A stretch of 64,000 nucleotides of DNA, from NCBI GenBank assembly GCA_964607765.1, contig CAZSNT010000005.1, positions 1 through 64,000 of the forward strand. Reading direction: 5' to 3'. The notes under the pieces are model-generated. The model searched no databases. It was given only the letters and a program-made list of their open reading frames with translations, and was not told where the DNA came from. Position 1 is the stretch's first letter, and every line of letters starts with the position of its first letter. Positions 8,719 through 16,680 of the stretch are shown piece after piece. Origin of the DNA: CAZSNT01 sp964607765. GTDB taxonomy: Bacteria > Verrucomicrobiota > Lentisphaeria > Oligosphaerales > JABHEG01. The position numbers and the translations under genes were made by a program.

Positions 8719-10425
8719 TCAGATCCTACGGAAAACACGTCCTGTTTCTTCTACGGCGCCGACATACGCAATGAGCAGTTGCTCCAGACCGCCGACGAAC
8801 CTGTCAGGCGGGGAGTCTGCCAGTTCATCAGGCAGGTGTGCCCCCACTCCTCGCTGGATCACGCCCACGAGCTCCCGTCGCAGCTCGTAGTCGAAGGGGT
8901 CTATTCTGTCCTGGATACAGCCTTGTACGTATCTCCGCTGTTGTTCCTGTCGCATTCCTTCCGCCATGCGGTCAAGCACATACCGCATCCCGCCACGGGT
9001 TGGGTTCTGGGCCTCGCGAAACGCCTCTCTATACCCGCCGCCGGGAGAAAAGGTATGGTCAAGCAGGCTCAACGCCTCAGCGGCTGCCATCTCCGTGTCG
9101 CCCCCTTCGTGGATCACTCCCATGTGACGCAGCACGTGTAAGTGGAAAGCTGCGAGCATCGACACAAAATCCTCGAACGAGTCCACTGTTATCCCAGGAA
9201 GACAATACGAAGCCCTCGCCTCATCGACCCTGGCCACCGCTGCGGCAACTCCTCCTTGCCCTCCCAACTCCCCAAGAAGTGAGGCCAGCACCTCCTCTGC
9301 CCTTCTCGTCAGGTCCGCTTCGGCGGGGGAGCCCGGTGGTGTTTCTCTGCTCGCCGTTGCCGCCGGGAGTGCATTCTCTACAGCCCGAAGGAACATCCAG
9401 CCATCTGTGTCATCCCCGTTGCGCTGGTGTTGGAGAACCTGCGCGCAGGTCCGTGCAGATAGAAACGGCCCCCTCAACTTCAGCCGACGGGTGGCTGCCG
9501 GAACGGAACAGAGGAGTTGGTGGAGTTTCCGGCCGAAGTCGCGCGGGTAGCGTCGACGGCGGATATGCAGTTCAGCCCAGTCTGCGAGAAGCGAACGGGC
9601 CTGCTCCGCCTTCCCCTCCAGCATCTGCCGCTCCAATGCGTTCAGGAACAGGGCTTCCGAGTTCTCCACGAACCGCTGGGCAACATTCTGCAGGACTTGG
9701 CTGTTTGACGGCTGTGGGGATCTGAGTAGGTAGAAGCCTTCGTGCAGTGCTCCCACGAGGATGGCCTCATCCGTGAAGGCGGCGCTCACAAGGTCCGTGA
9801 CCGTACGCAATGGGACTACAGTGAGGCGGCCCCTCGCCTTGGCCAACGCCGCCCACGCTGAATCTCGTTCCCCTGGCACAAACTCCACCACGGATGTGTC
9901 CCCGTCCAGAGCCGGTGACGCGAACGCACTGACGCCAGCGGCCGCGAGTGCTGCCGTAACCTTGACGGGGATCCCTCGGACCCAGCGGATGTCACCTTCA
10001 GGGGAGGCCATGTGGCCGGTTACGACGAGGTCGCCCCGAACCGGACAGCGGAGGGCAGCGGACAGAAGAGCCAGGAAGAGAGCGGCGTCGGATGAGAAGC
10101 CCGAGATCCGAGCTCCTGTGTCGATCGCTGATGCTCCCCCGAAATTAGTAACGGACACCTCGAAGCACGTCTTCCTTACTCTCAAGCTCTTCCTTACTTC
10201 GTCGATCGCGGGGAGAATGACGGCCTTGACATGCCGGACGACCTCGTCGTGGAAAAGCACAGGCCCGATGAACCGTAGCCGACGACGACGGCGGGGCGGC
10301 ATACGCCGAGCCACGACGGTGGTAACGACTCCCCGTGCACCCCCTCCCGGGCCAAAGATCAGGACCGTTTTCGCGTGCCCGATCGGCATGACATCGGCCT
10401 TACCCTGTTCGTCGGCAACGGTCAT
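8719..10425 (-). CDS. Stand-alone Lon-type (S16) protease domain protein
   Basis: The 568-aa product has an N-terminal Lon proteolytic domain (about residues 15-220) but no AAA+ domain. The catalytic serine lies in GFSSDAALF (Ser111 or Ser112), the strand VRGDLVVTGHMASPEGDIRW follows, and the catalytic lysine is Lys155 in GIPVKVTAAL. The spacing matches archaeal LonB and bacterial Lon. The C-terminal ~120 residues are a helical domain repeated in the next two genes. Without an ATPase ring, proteolysis would need a partner; two HerA-like ATPases and a kinase sit in the same operon. The ATG at 10425 overlaps the upstream stop (ATGA), and this decides the start. Confidence 0.72.
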   Translation of the reverse strand: MTVADEQGKADVMPIGHAKTVLIFGPGGGARGVVTTVVARRMPPRRRRRLRFIGPVLFHDEVVRHVKAVILPAIDEVRKSLRVRKTCFEVSVTNFGGASAIDTGARISGFSSDAALFLALLSAALRCPVRGDLVVTGHMASPEGDIRWVRGIPVKVTAALAAAGVSAFASPALDGDTSVVEFVPGERDSAWAALAKARGRLTVVPLRTVTDLVSAAFTDEAILVGALHEGFYLLRSPQPSNSQVLQNVAQRFVENSEALFLNALERQMLEGKAEQARSLLADWAELHIRRRRYPRDFGRKLHQLLCSVPAATRRLKLRGPFLSARTCAQVLQHQRNGDDTDGWMFLRAVENALPAATASRETPPGSPAEADLTRRAEEVLASLLGELGGQGGVAAAVARVDEARASYCLPGITVDSFEDFVSMLAAFHLHVLRHMGVIHEGGDTEMAAAEALSLLDHTFSPGGGYREAFREAQNPTRGGMRYVLDRMAEGMRQEQQRRYVQGCIQDRIDPFDYELRRELVGVIQRGVGAHLPDELADSPPDRFVGGLEQLLIAYVGAVEETGRVFRRI

Positions 10426-10955
10426 TGCATCTCGATCCCGATCTGGCCAGCTTCCACGCCGGCAAACACATTGAGCAGGACCTCTCCCCCGAACAACGCC
10501 TCCCGGCGTGTGCAACCCTGTCGGGCTTCCTCAGTCGCCGCTGCGACATCGAGAGGAGCCGATGGAAACGCTTCCGCCCAAACGAGGTCGCTTTGGGCAA
10601 GCCTCCGGCGCCAGACCTCCCGCCCAGTATCAAGGCACACCGTGTAGTCTCCAGGTGTTATGGCCGGGAGCACTGCCAAGGCGCCCGCCGGTTCGACTGC
10701 CAGCCGCCCGAGTTCGTTGCCGTCCCGGAATACCACGAACGTCATACGTACGCCTCGGGCCGCTCCAAGCATGAATTGGTGGAACTGTTCCAGCCCGCAA
10801 CGATGCGTAGCCCGCCTTCCGAGTTCTGCGATCTGGCGAAAGGTATGGACAAACGCCGTGTAGTGATCTGCCCGGGCATACGCGTCCGCGATCAACGGGA
10901 GGAAGTACAGATCTTTCCCGCTGTCCGGAGCCACGTCGTCAGTATTGCCGTCCAT
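10422..10955 (-). CDS. Unknown protein
   Basis: 177 aa, not recognised. The central part (TFVVFRDGNELGRLAVEP and following) looks like alternating beta strands, possibly a small beta-sandwich such as those found in vWA or effector-associated modules. No signal or membrane segment. It overlaps the gene before it by 17 bases and the Lon-type gene after it by 4 bases, so it is surely part of the same translational chain. Confidence 0.6.
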   Translation of the reverse strand: MDGNTDDVAPDSGKDLYFLPLIADAYARADHYTAFVHTFRQIAELGRRATHRCGLEQFHQFMLGAARGVRMTFVVFRDGNELGRLAVEPAGALAVLPAITPGDYTVCLDTGREVWRRRLAQSDLVWAEAFPSAPLDVAAATEEARQGCTRREALFGGEVLLNVFAGVEAGQIGIEMQ

Positions 10956-12096
10956 CGTTTGCGATTCTCCTTACACAGGGCCAGACTCCCGCAGCGCGAG
11001 CCGCGAGGATGAAGTCCGGATCTCTCACCAGAAGGCGCGCCGTGTTCCGGTAGAGATCGGGCACGGTAGGACTGGTGCGGCGTTGCCATCTAGTCCCGGC
11101 GAATCGCGATAGGGTGGCCCGCGACAGGTTGAACTCGTCGGCCACACGGCTGCTGTCCAGGCATCCCTCGGACAGGTCCGAGAAGATCCGGAGAACCAGT
11201 CGCCGCAGAGCGTCGGCTCCGAGTGCACGTATCGCCGGTCTTTGGTCGTCTACCGCGTCGGCTTTCTCTTCCGCAACTACCCTCCCCAAATCAGTCCGCT
11301 CTTCGCCATTCGCCAGACCATCGAGGAGTGAACTAGCGGGACTCGGCCCGTTCCGTGGCTGTGGAAGACCTGCCATGTGGTCAATGGAGACGTGCCTGTT
11401 CCCGCCGACTTGCCCGTCGATGATCGCCTGCACACGGGTACGTTCCCCCGGTCGTGTCGGATCCACGTCCCGAACGTGGCGCCGAAGCCAGCGCCTCCGC
11501 TCACTCCCGCTGATATCCCTCGGCATGAGGAGCGTCATGCTGCCCTGCGGCAGACGCCAGACGTACCGGGTCATGAAGCCGTGGCGGCGACACTCCAACA
11601 CTGACAGGCGGAAGTGCCTTCGGACATGCCGTTGCAGGATCCGAGAGGCCACACGCTCGCCCTCGATGGTCTCCCAATAACCCTCTGGCACGTTACGCTC
11701 TCCCAGGAACGACAAGTAGGAGAAGAAGTAACAACGACAGTCGGTTGTGTTGTCACGGCGTTGCCGTTCCCTGTTGTCCGGCAGTCGACTGAACTTGTCC
11801 ACAGTCATGTTATAGGCTCCGTCCGCCACGGGCGCAGGGCACCAGCCCATGGCATCCGCTCTAAGGCGATCAACGTAACCTGCCAGCAAACACACGCTGC
11901 CGTCATGCTGGAAGACCGTGCGGGAGGCGTGCAGTTCGTTCAGCGCGGCCTCGTCAGCGGCTACGGCGATGGCGCGCACCAAGCTGACGAGCCCCACTTT
12001 TCGCCAGGCGTCCGCTGTTCGGCCTGCTGGCGTCCAATCTGTGGTTCCGCAACTCGCCACCGATGGGCCGGCCTCTGGATTCGCCGCTGATCTCAT
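10939..12096 (-). CDS. Unknown protein with C-terminal helix-turn-helix
   Basis: 385 aa. The N-terminal 250 residues are rich in Arg, Trp and Cys (TDCRCYFFSYLSF) and belong to no family I recognise. The C-terminal part contains SSRVADEFNLSRATLSRFAG, a credible sigma-factor-like or resolvase-like HTH. It could be the operon's sequence-specific DNA-binding component. Start by ATGA overlap with the kinase stop. Confidence 0.6.
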   Translation of the reverse strand: MRSAANPEAGPSVASCGTTDWTPAGRTADAWRKVGLVSLVRAIAVAADEAALNELHASRTVFQHDGSVCLLAGYVDRLRADAMGWCPAPVADGAYNMTVDKFSRLPDNRERQRRDNTTDCRCYFFSYLSFLGERNVPEGYWETIEGERVASRILQRHVRRHFRLSVLECRRHGFMTRYVWRLPQGSMTLLMPRDISGSERRRWLRRHVRDVDPTRPGERTRVQAIIDGQVGGNRHVSIDHMAGLPQPRNGPSPASSLLDGLANGEERTDLGRVVAEEKADAVDDQRPAIRALGADALRRLVLRIFSDLSEGCLDSSRVADEFNLSRATLSRFAGTRWQRRTSPTVPDLYRNTARLLVRDPDFILAARAAGVWPCVRRIANDGRQY

Positions 12097-13640
12097 CCTT
12101 CCTCCGTTCCTCGTCGCGATGTTTCGGGCCGCTCTCCCCCGGCCGTGTGACCACTACTGCTGTCGGGCGCCAACATGAGTTCACCGGCCTTCGCCGTGTA
12201 GACGCGAGCCAGATCTGCCAACGGCTCGCAGCCTGGATTGATGGCTTGGGCGGCCCGCAGGCAGGACGCAGACCCGTGGAGATTCCACTCAAGCGTAGAC
12301 GCGGCCTTGGTCAGATAGTCCCTGAACGCCCTGACTCGACTGGCAAGCAGTACCTGGATTCGTTCGCCATCGGGGTGTGTCGGGAACATGTCCGCTGCCC
12401 TTTGCGTTGCCGCCACCAGATCCCTCAGGTCCGCGCTCCCGATCGTCGTCTCCACTTCCTTGTAGATGTTGGAGGCCGCTGTGTAGCGCTCGCGGATCTC
12501 CTCGCGTAGCCTTGCTGCTTCCGCATGTTTGGGCTTGAGCCTCATGAGATCGGCGCACTTCTCGTCCGCGTCCTGGTAGGCCTCGCACGCCGTGCTTTCC
12601 TCGATCCCCTGCCACAGTCTGCCGCAACGTTCGCAGCCGGCATCCGTTTCGTCCGGGGAGCACATCGGCAGAGGAAGAAGATCCGCCAGCAAACGTTCGA
12701 GCGTCTGGTACCTCTGGTCTGGGTCTCTGTGCAGACACCGCTGGACCACGGACCGAAGCGGGGTGGACAGCCATGGCGTTGGTGGCAGGCTGCCGCAGAG
12801 GTGCTGATCCCTCACACTCTCCCAATCCCCGCCGTACGGGGGACGACAGCATGGGTTCAGCAGTTCGTACAGGATGATCCCGAGCGAGTAGATGTCTGAT
12901 CTAGCATCAAGGTCAGCGGGGGAGCTGACGGTGAACTGCTCAGGGCTCATGTAAGGAGCCGTGCCGCGCCAGGACGTTGGTGACGCGAGGCCATCCCATT
13001 GGTTACCGGGGAGGCCCTTCAGGATCGCCATGCCGAAGTCGGCCAGCTTCAGCCCTCCCCCCACGAACAGGAAGTTCTCCGGCTTCACATCAAGGTGGAT
13101 CACGCCCCGGTCATGGGCTGCGCCAACCGCCAGACACATCTGCCAGACCCAGTACATCCCTGCGCGGCATTTGTGCTCGTGATCTTTGCGGAACTGGAAC
13201 TCCCAGTCCCGGAAGGACCCACCGTCTGCGTATTCCAGACAGATCGCCGCCAATTCGCCTCCGTCCTCTCCCGGCCCCACCAGCAGATCGAAGACACCAA
13301 TCACGTGTTGCGGGCAAGCGGCTACGCGTGTCAGGTACGCCTCCCTCACCAGCTCTGCGTGGATCGACGTCCCGCCATGCACCGGTAGCTCCCGGATCTT
13401 CAGGGCACGTTCGCAACCTGCCTCGCGGTCGAACGCTAGCCAGACCGTGCTACACCCGGAGCCATCGATCGGATGACTCAGCTCAAATCTGTCGAACATC
13501 ACCTGCTTCTGGCGTAGCCGGGGCGGCATTGCGCGAGGCCCAGACGGTCCCCCGGAAAGGAAGGCACGCGCGCACTGACACGCGTCCCTTCGAGAGTCCC
13601 TGTCTCTTCCCACGGTCAATGCTGAAAGTGCTGTGGTCAT
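12093..13640 (-). CDS. Hanks-type Ser/Thr protein kinase
   Basis: 515 aa. The kinase domain spans about residues 48-320: glycine loop DGSGCSTVW, invariant lysine in ERALKI, catalytic loop HLDVKPENF near residue 183, LADFGMA near 200, and APE-like APYMSPEQF. All key residues are present, so it should be active. HLD replaces the usual HRD arginine, a change seen in kinases not regulated by activation-loop phosphorylation. The C-terminal ~190 residues have TPR-like helices and a CERCG motif. No transmembrane helix is visible, unlike most bacterial PASTA-type kinases. It overlaps the propeller gene upstream and the HTH gene downstream by 4 bases each. Probable role: phosphorylate operon partners to switch the Lon or HerA components. 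Confidence 0.85.
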   Translation of the reverse strand: MTTALSALTVGRDRDSRRDACQCARAFLSGGPSGPRAMPPRLRQKQVMFDRFELSHPIDGSGCSTVWLAFDREAGCERALKIRELPVHGGTSIHAELVREAYLTRVAACPQHVIGVFDLLVGPGEDGGELAAICLEYADGGSFRDWEFQFRKDHEHKCRAGMYWVWQMCLAVGAAHDRGVIHLDVKPENFLFVGGGLKLADFGMAILKGLPGNQWDGLASPTSWRGTAPYMSPEQFTVSSPADLDARSDIYSLGIILYELLNPCCRPPYGGDWESVRDQHLCGSLPPTPWLSTPLRSVVQRCLHRDPDQRYQTLERLLADLLPLPMCSPDETDAGCERCGRLWQGIEESTACEAYQDADEKCADLMRLKPKHAEAARLREEIRERYTAASNIYKEVETTIGSADLRDLVAATQRAADMFPTHPDGERIQVLLASRVRAFRDYLTKAASTLEWNLHGSASCLRAAQAINPGCEPLADLARVYTAKAGELMLAPDSSSGHTAGGERPETSRRGTEEG

Positions 13641-15604
13641 GAGTTGTGTGCTTCCTCCCATGCTGCTTCGGGCGGCCGTTCCCTGCTCTCGCAGGGGACC
13701 TCCCCTGTCCCATTCGTCTGCTGTCTCCAACCGTGAGCTCTGGCCGCAGTGACGATTTCTCGCAGGGCGCACTCGACCATCTCCAGCGTACCCCTGAATG
13801 CAGCATCGATTGCCGCGTCACTGCCCATTCGGGACAGCCCCTCGCGCGCTTCCGTGTTCCAGTCCAAAGGGCTGGCAGTCGTGTCAGTTTTGGGAACCGC
13901 GGAAAACAGGACTAAGGGAATGACCGAGGTCTGGCACTCCTCGTGCTCAAGCCGCAGGCACAGTTGCAGACGAAGCCCAGGGGTACTGGAGGAGCTGATA
14001 GTAACGACACTCTCTTCAACGGCCGACACGCGGGTCAGAATCCACACTTGCTCCAGCCGGGCTGCAGCAATGCCCATCCGACGTTGGCTCCGCCGCAACC
14101 TCTCGTAAGCCCCATGCAGCCCACGTCCGTTCACGTTCGTGTCAGGGCAACGGAACCGCCCGCCTTGTCGAAGCGTCCAGCGGCCGAAGAAAAGGCGGCC
14201 CACAGTCGTCGCGGCATCAATCAGTGTGGCAACCGCCACGCCGGGGGTGGCCAACCATGCCCCGGTCTGCATCGCCTGAGAGCACTTCTGTGCGTGAGCA
14301 AGCGATGTACTGGGCGTGCCGTAAACGTCAGCGGTCGTTGCCGTCTGGCGTGACACCAACATCGCCTCCTCCACTTGCCAGACATCCATCAGGATTTCGG
14401 CGTACCTAGCCGCCCCCAGACGCGCGAGCAACGGCTCCTCCCGTACTGTTTGCCATAGCGAAAACCGATGTCTCAACTCCCCCAGCAAGTCACCGTCCTC
14501 TTGTGCCTGTTCCGCGAGAACGGCCTGAGACACATGTCCGTACCCCATGGACACGAGGGATCGGTGCAACCGCTCAGCGCTGTCTTCGTCTGACGCCTGC
14601 CGTGCCATGCGGATGCCATCGACGCACGTTTCCGCCTTGGCGCGGTCATGCTCGATCGCGCTCAATCTCGGGACAGCGCGCTTTGGAATGACCACGGTCC
14701 GGTAGCAGTTTCCCTTGAGCCTCGCGACAAGCTGGAGGCGCCGTCCGGCTACTTCGAACACCCCTGCCTCGCCGTCCTCTGTGATCATCACATACGCTGT
14801 CAGCAGGTCGTCCAGAGCCACAACCGCAACGACCCCGGGCGGAGCGCAGAGCGTTCCGGCAACGCCCGTGCCCTTAGCATTCCACAGTCGAAGACGACCA
14901 TCGCGCCGTCCCACCGTCACAAGATGGTCGCCGCATACATGCATGGCGCACCAATCTCCGTAATGCGCCTTCACTGCTCTTGTCTCGTAGCTGGGCAAAC
15001 TGCATCGGACGAGCTCCCCGGTCCGCCCTGGATAGACAAGACACTTCGCCGCGGGCCAGTGGACCAAGCGAACAAGCGCCCAAGGCTCTGCCGGCGGCGG
15101 GCCAGAGGCCCTCTGCTTGCCCCACCCGCTGGACACCTCCCAGACGAGGATCTCCCCGGTCGCCGTGACACCAGCCAGCGCGTTCCATCCGGTCGCCGTC
15201 AGCGCGCATACGGGACGGAAGAGGCGAATCTCCCGAACGGCCTCACCGTCTGCCAGCGGGCACAGCACTAGACGCCCCCCCGCGTCCGAGGCCCCCACTG
15301 TCTCCTCCCCTGCGAACGTCGCACTCAGCAACGGGGTCCCGCAGTCGAACAACTGTGAAATCGTGACCTCGGGTACCGCCGGGAGCAGGCCACCAGTTGC
15401 TGGTGGCACGGACAACCGAAGTACGACTCCCCGCTTGGTCCCAATCACCAGCGACCTACCATCTCCACTGCCTTTCGCTGCGTAAACGCTGTGGCCGTCC
15501 GGCAGTGTCAACACGCGGTGCGGCGCGGCCCCAATTGCTCCGTACGCCACGACCCCTGGTGATGGGCCACCGCAGCCGAAGACAATTCCCGCGAACCAAT
15601 CCAT
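13637..15604 (-). CDS. WD40-like beta-propeller protein
   Basis: 655 aa. Residues 1-330 consist of repeated four-strand units with WD40-like spacing (HVCGDHLVTVGRRDGRLRLW is a clear blade). The rest is helical with no known domain. Such propellers are scaffolds or ligand sensors and are often genetically linked to Hanks kinases in bacterial signalling or conflict clusters. Its stop overlaps the kinase start (ATGA). It is cytoplasmic by appearance. Probable role: sensor or assembly platform of the operon. Confidence 0.65.
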   Translation of the reverse strand: MDWFAGIVFGCGGPSPGVVAYGAIGAAPHRVLTLPDGHSVYAAKGSGDGRSLVIGTKRGVVLRLSVPPATGGLLPAVPEVTISQLFDCGTPLLSATFAGEETVGASDAGGRLVLCPLADGEAVREIRLFRPVCALTATGWNALAGVTATGEILVWEVSSGWGKQRASGPPPAEPWALVRLVHWPAAKCLVYPGRTGELVRCSLPSYETRAVKAHYGDWCAMHVCGDHLVTVGRRDGRLRLWNAKGTGVAGTLCAPPGVVAVVALDDLLTAYVMITEDGEAGVFEVAGRRLQLVARLKGNCYRTVVIPKRAVPRLSAIEHDRAKAETCVDGIRMARQASDEDSAERLHRSLVSMGYGHVSQAVLAEQAQEDGDLLGELRHRFSLWQTVREEPLLARLGAARYAEILMDVWQVEEAMLVSRQTATTADVYGTPSTSLAHAQKCSQAMQTGAWLATPGVAVATLIDAATTVGRLFFGRWTLRQGGRFRCPDTNVNGRGLHGAYERLRRSQRRMGIAAARLEQVWILTRVSAVEESVVTISSSSTPGLRLQLCLRLEHEECQTSVIPLVLFSAVPKTDTTASPLDWNTEAREGLSRMGSDAAIDAAFRGTLEMVECALREIVTAARAHGWRQQTNGTGEVPCESRERPPEAAWEEAHNS

Positions 15605-16164
15605 CAGGGACCTCCTGTAGGGCCGCGGCGTGTTGGAGAAGTGGCACGGATGGGGCCGAATGAAAGCATCTCGCCGACCGTCCGGGCGCCTGACTTCGGG
15701 GCCCGTCCCTTGCCGGAGTCGGAGCCCGAGGGAGGCGGGGAATACTTGACCGATGTTTGTCTGAGCACTCTCTCTGCCCGTTCCATCATCTCAAGAAACG
15801 TGCGTTTGGCGCCCACGTAGCGCATTACCTCAGCCACTTGCTCCTGCTCCATGGCGTTCAGGTTTTGGATGTTGCTCTGCAGTCGCAAGGCGTCCCGGTG
15901 GCTTCGGATACGTCCGTAGTTCCGGTAACACCGTGCCAGTTCACGGTCGATCTCCGGGAGGAGGCCCTTCATCCGCTGTAGGTGAACGGCGAGGTCGGCC
16001 CAGAGCGATTTGTGCTTGGCATAGAGCCCGGCCGCCCCAGGAGCGTGCTTCGGCGGGAGGATTGAGTAAACGGCCTCCACTCGCTGAATCAGACGTTGTG
16101 TCTGAAGAGCCGTGTCCAGGAAACTGGTGGGCTTGGTGCCAGCAGTTGTGCGTTGCCAGATCAC
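15604..16164 (-). CDS. Unknown helical protein
   Basis: 186 aa starting with GTG behind GGAGG. Residues 15-140 form long amphipathic helices (QTQRLIQRVEAVYSIL; HRDALRLQSNIQNLNAMEQ) likely to make a helical bundle or coiled coil. The last 45 residues are Ser/Pro/Arg-rich and disordered. Its stop overlaps the start of the propeller gene by one base (TGATG). No enzymatic motif is visible; a structural or adaptor role fits. Confidence 0.6.
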   Translation of the reverse strand: MIWQRTTAGTKPTSFLDTALQTQRLIQRVEAVYSILPPKHAPGAAGLYAKHKSLWADLAVHLQRMKGLLPEIDRELARCYRNYGRIRSHRDALRLQSNIQNLNAMEQEQVAEVMRYVGAKRTFLEMMERAERVLRQTSVKYSPPPSGSDSGKGRAPKSGARTVGEMLSFGPIRATSPTRRGPTGGP

Positions 16165-16179
16165 GGGCTGCCTCCAACT

Positions 16180-16680
16180 TCAGCCAGCGAGGTCCGAGGC
16201 CGCGCTTCGGAGTCGCTCACTCTCATCTCTGGCCTCCCTGGCTTTTGCTTCTTCGTCCTCCAAGAACTCGACGTCGCTTCGGGCGGTTCTCTCCGCCGTG
16301 CGTAGGTGGTCACTGACCTCCTTCCCGTGGATGCGCCCCCCCGCATCCACTAGCCGGTCGGCATCTTGACCGACCCGTTCTGAGGAGTCGCACAGATCGT
16401 CCGCGAGTTCGCCTGCCCCACGCTGCAGCTCTGCCATCTCGTCATCCTCGTGTTCGTAGATCTCGGTCGCCGTCTCCTCGGTCTCCCTCAACGTCTCGCG
16501 GACAGCCTGTTGGCCCTCGGCAGTGCCCCCCTCAAGTTCGAGCTCACCGTCGAGTTCCCGGGTGATACCACGGTCTGACGCCGCGTGTTCGAGCTGCTCG
16601 CCTTTCCGGTGGATCTCGTCAATTGAACGAGAAACGCCGTGTTCGATCTCAGTTCTTGTCCTTGTCTCACGCATGGTCAT
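16180..16680 (-). CDS. Acidic coiled-coil protein
   Basis: 166 aa, almost wholly charged and helical, rich in Glu, Arg and Asp with heptad-like spacing throughout (SDHLRTAERTARSDVEFLED). It should form an extended coiled coil. The ATG at 16680 overlaps the stop of the HerA-like gene (GGAATGA), so it is translationally coupled to that ATPase and may form a stalk, clamp or adaptor on the hexamer. No homologue recognised. Confidence 0.65.
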   Translation of the reverse strand: MTMRETRTRTEIEHGVSRSIDEIHRKGEQLEHAASDRGITRELDGELELEGGTAEGQQAVRETLRETEETATEIYEHEDDEMAELQRGAGELADDLCDSSERVGQDADRLVDAGGRIHGKEVSDHLRTAERTARSDVEFLEDEEAKAREARDESERLRSAASDLAG

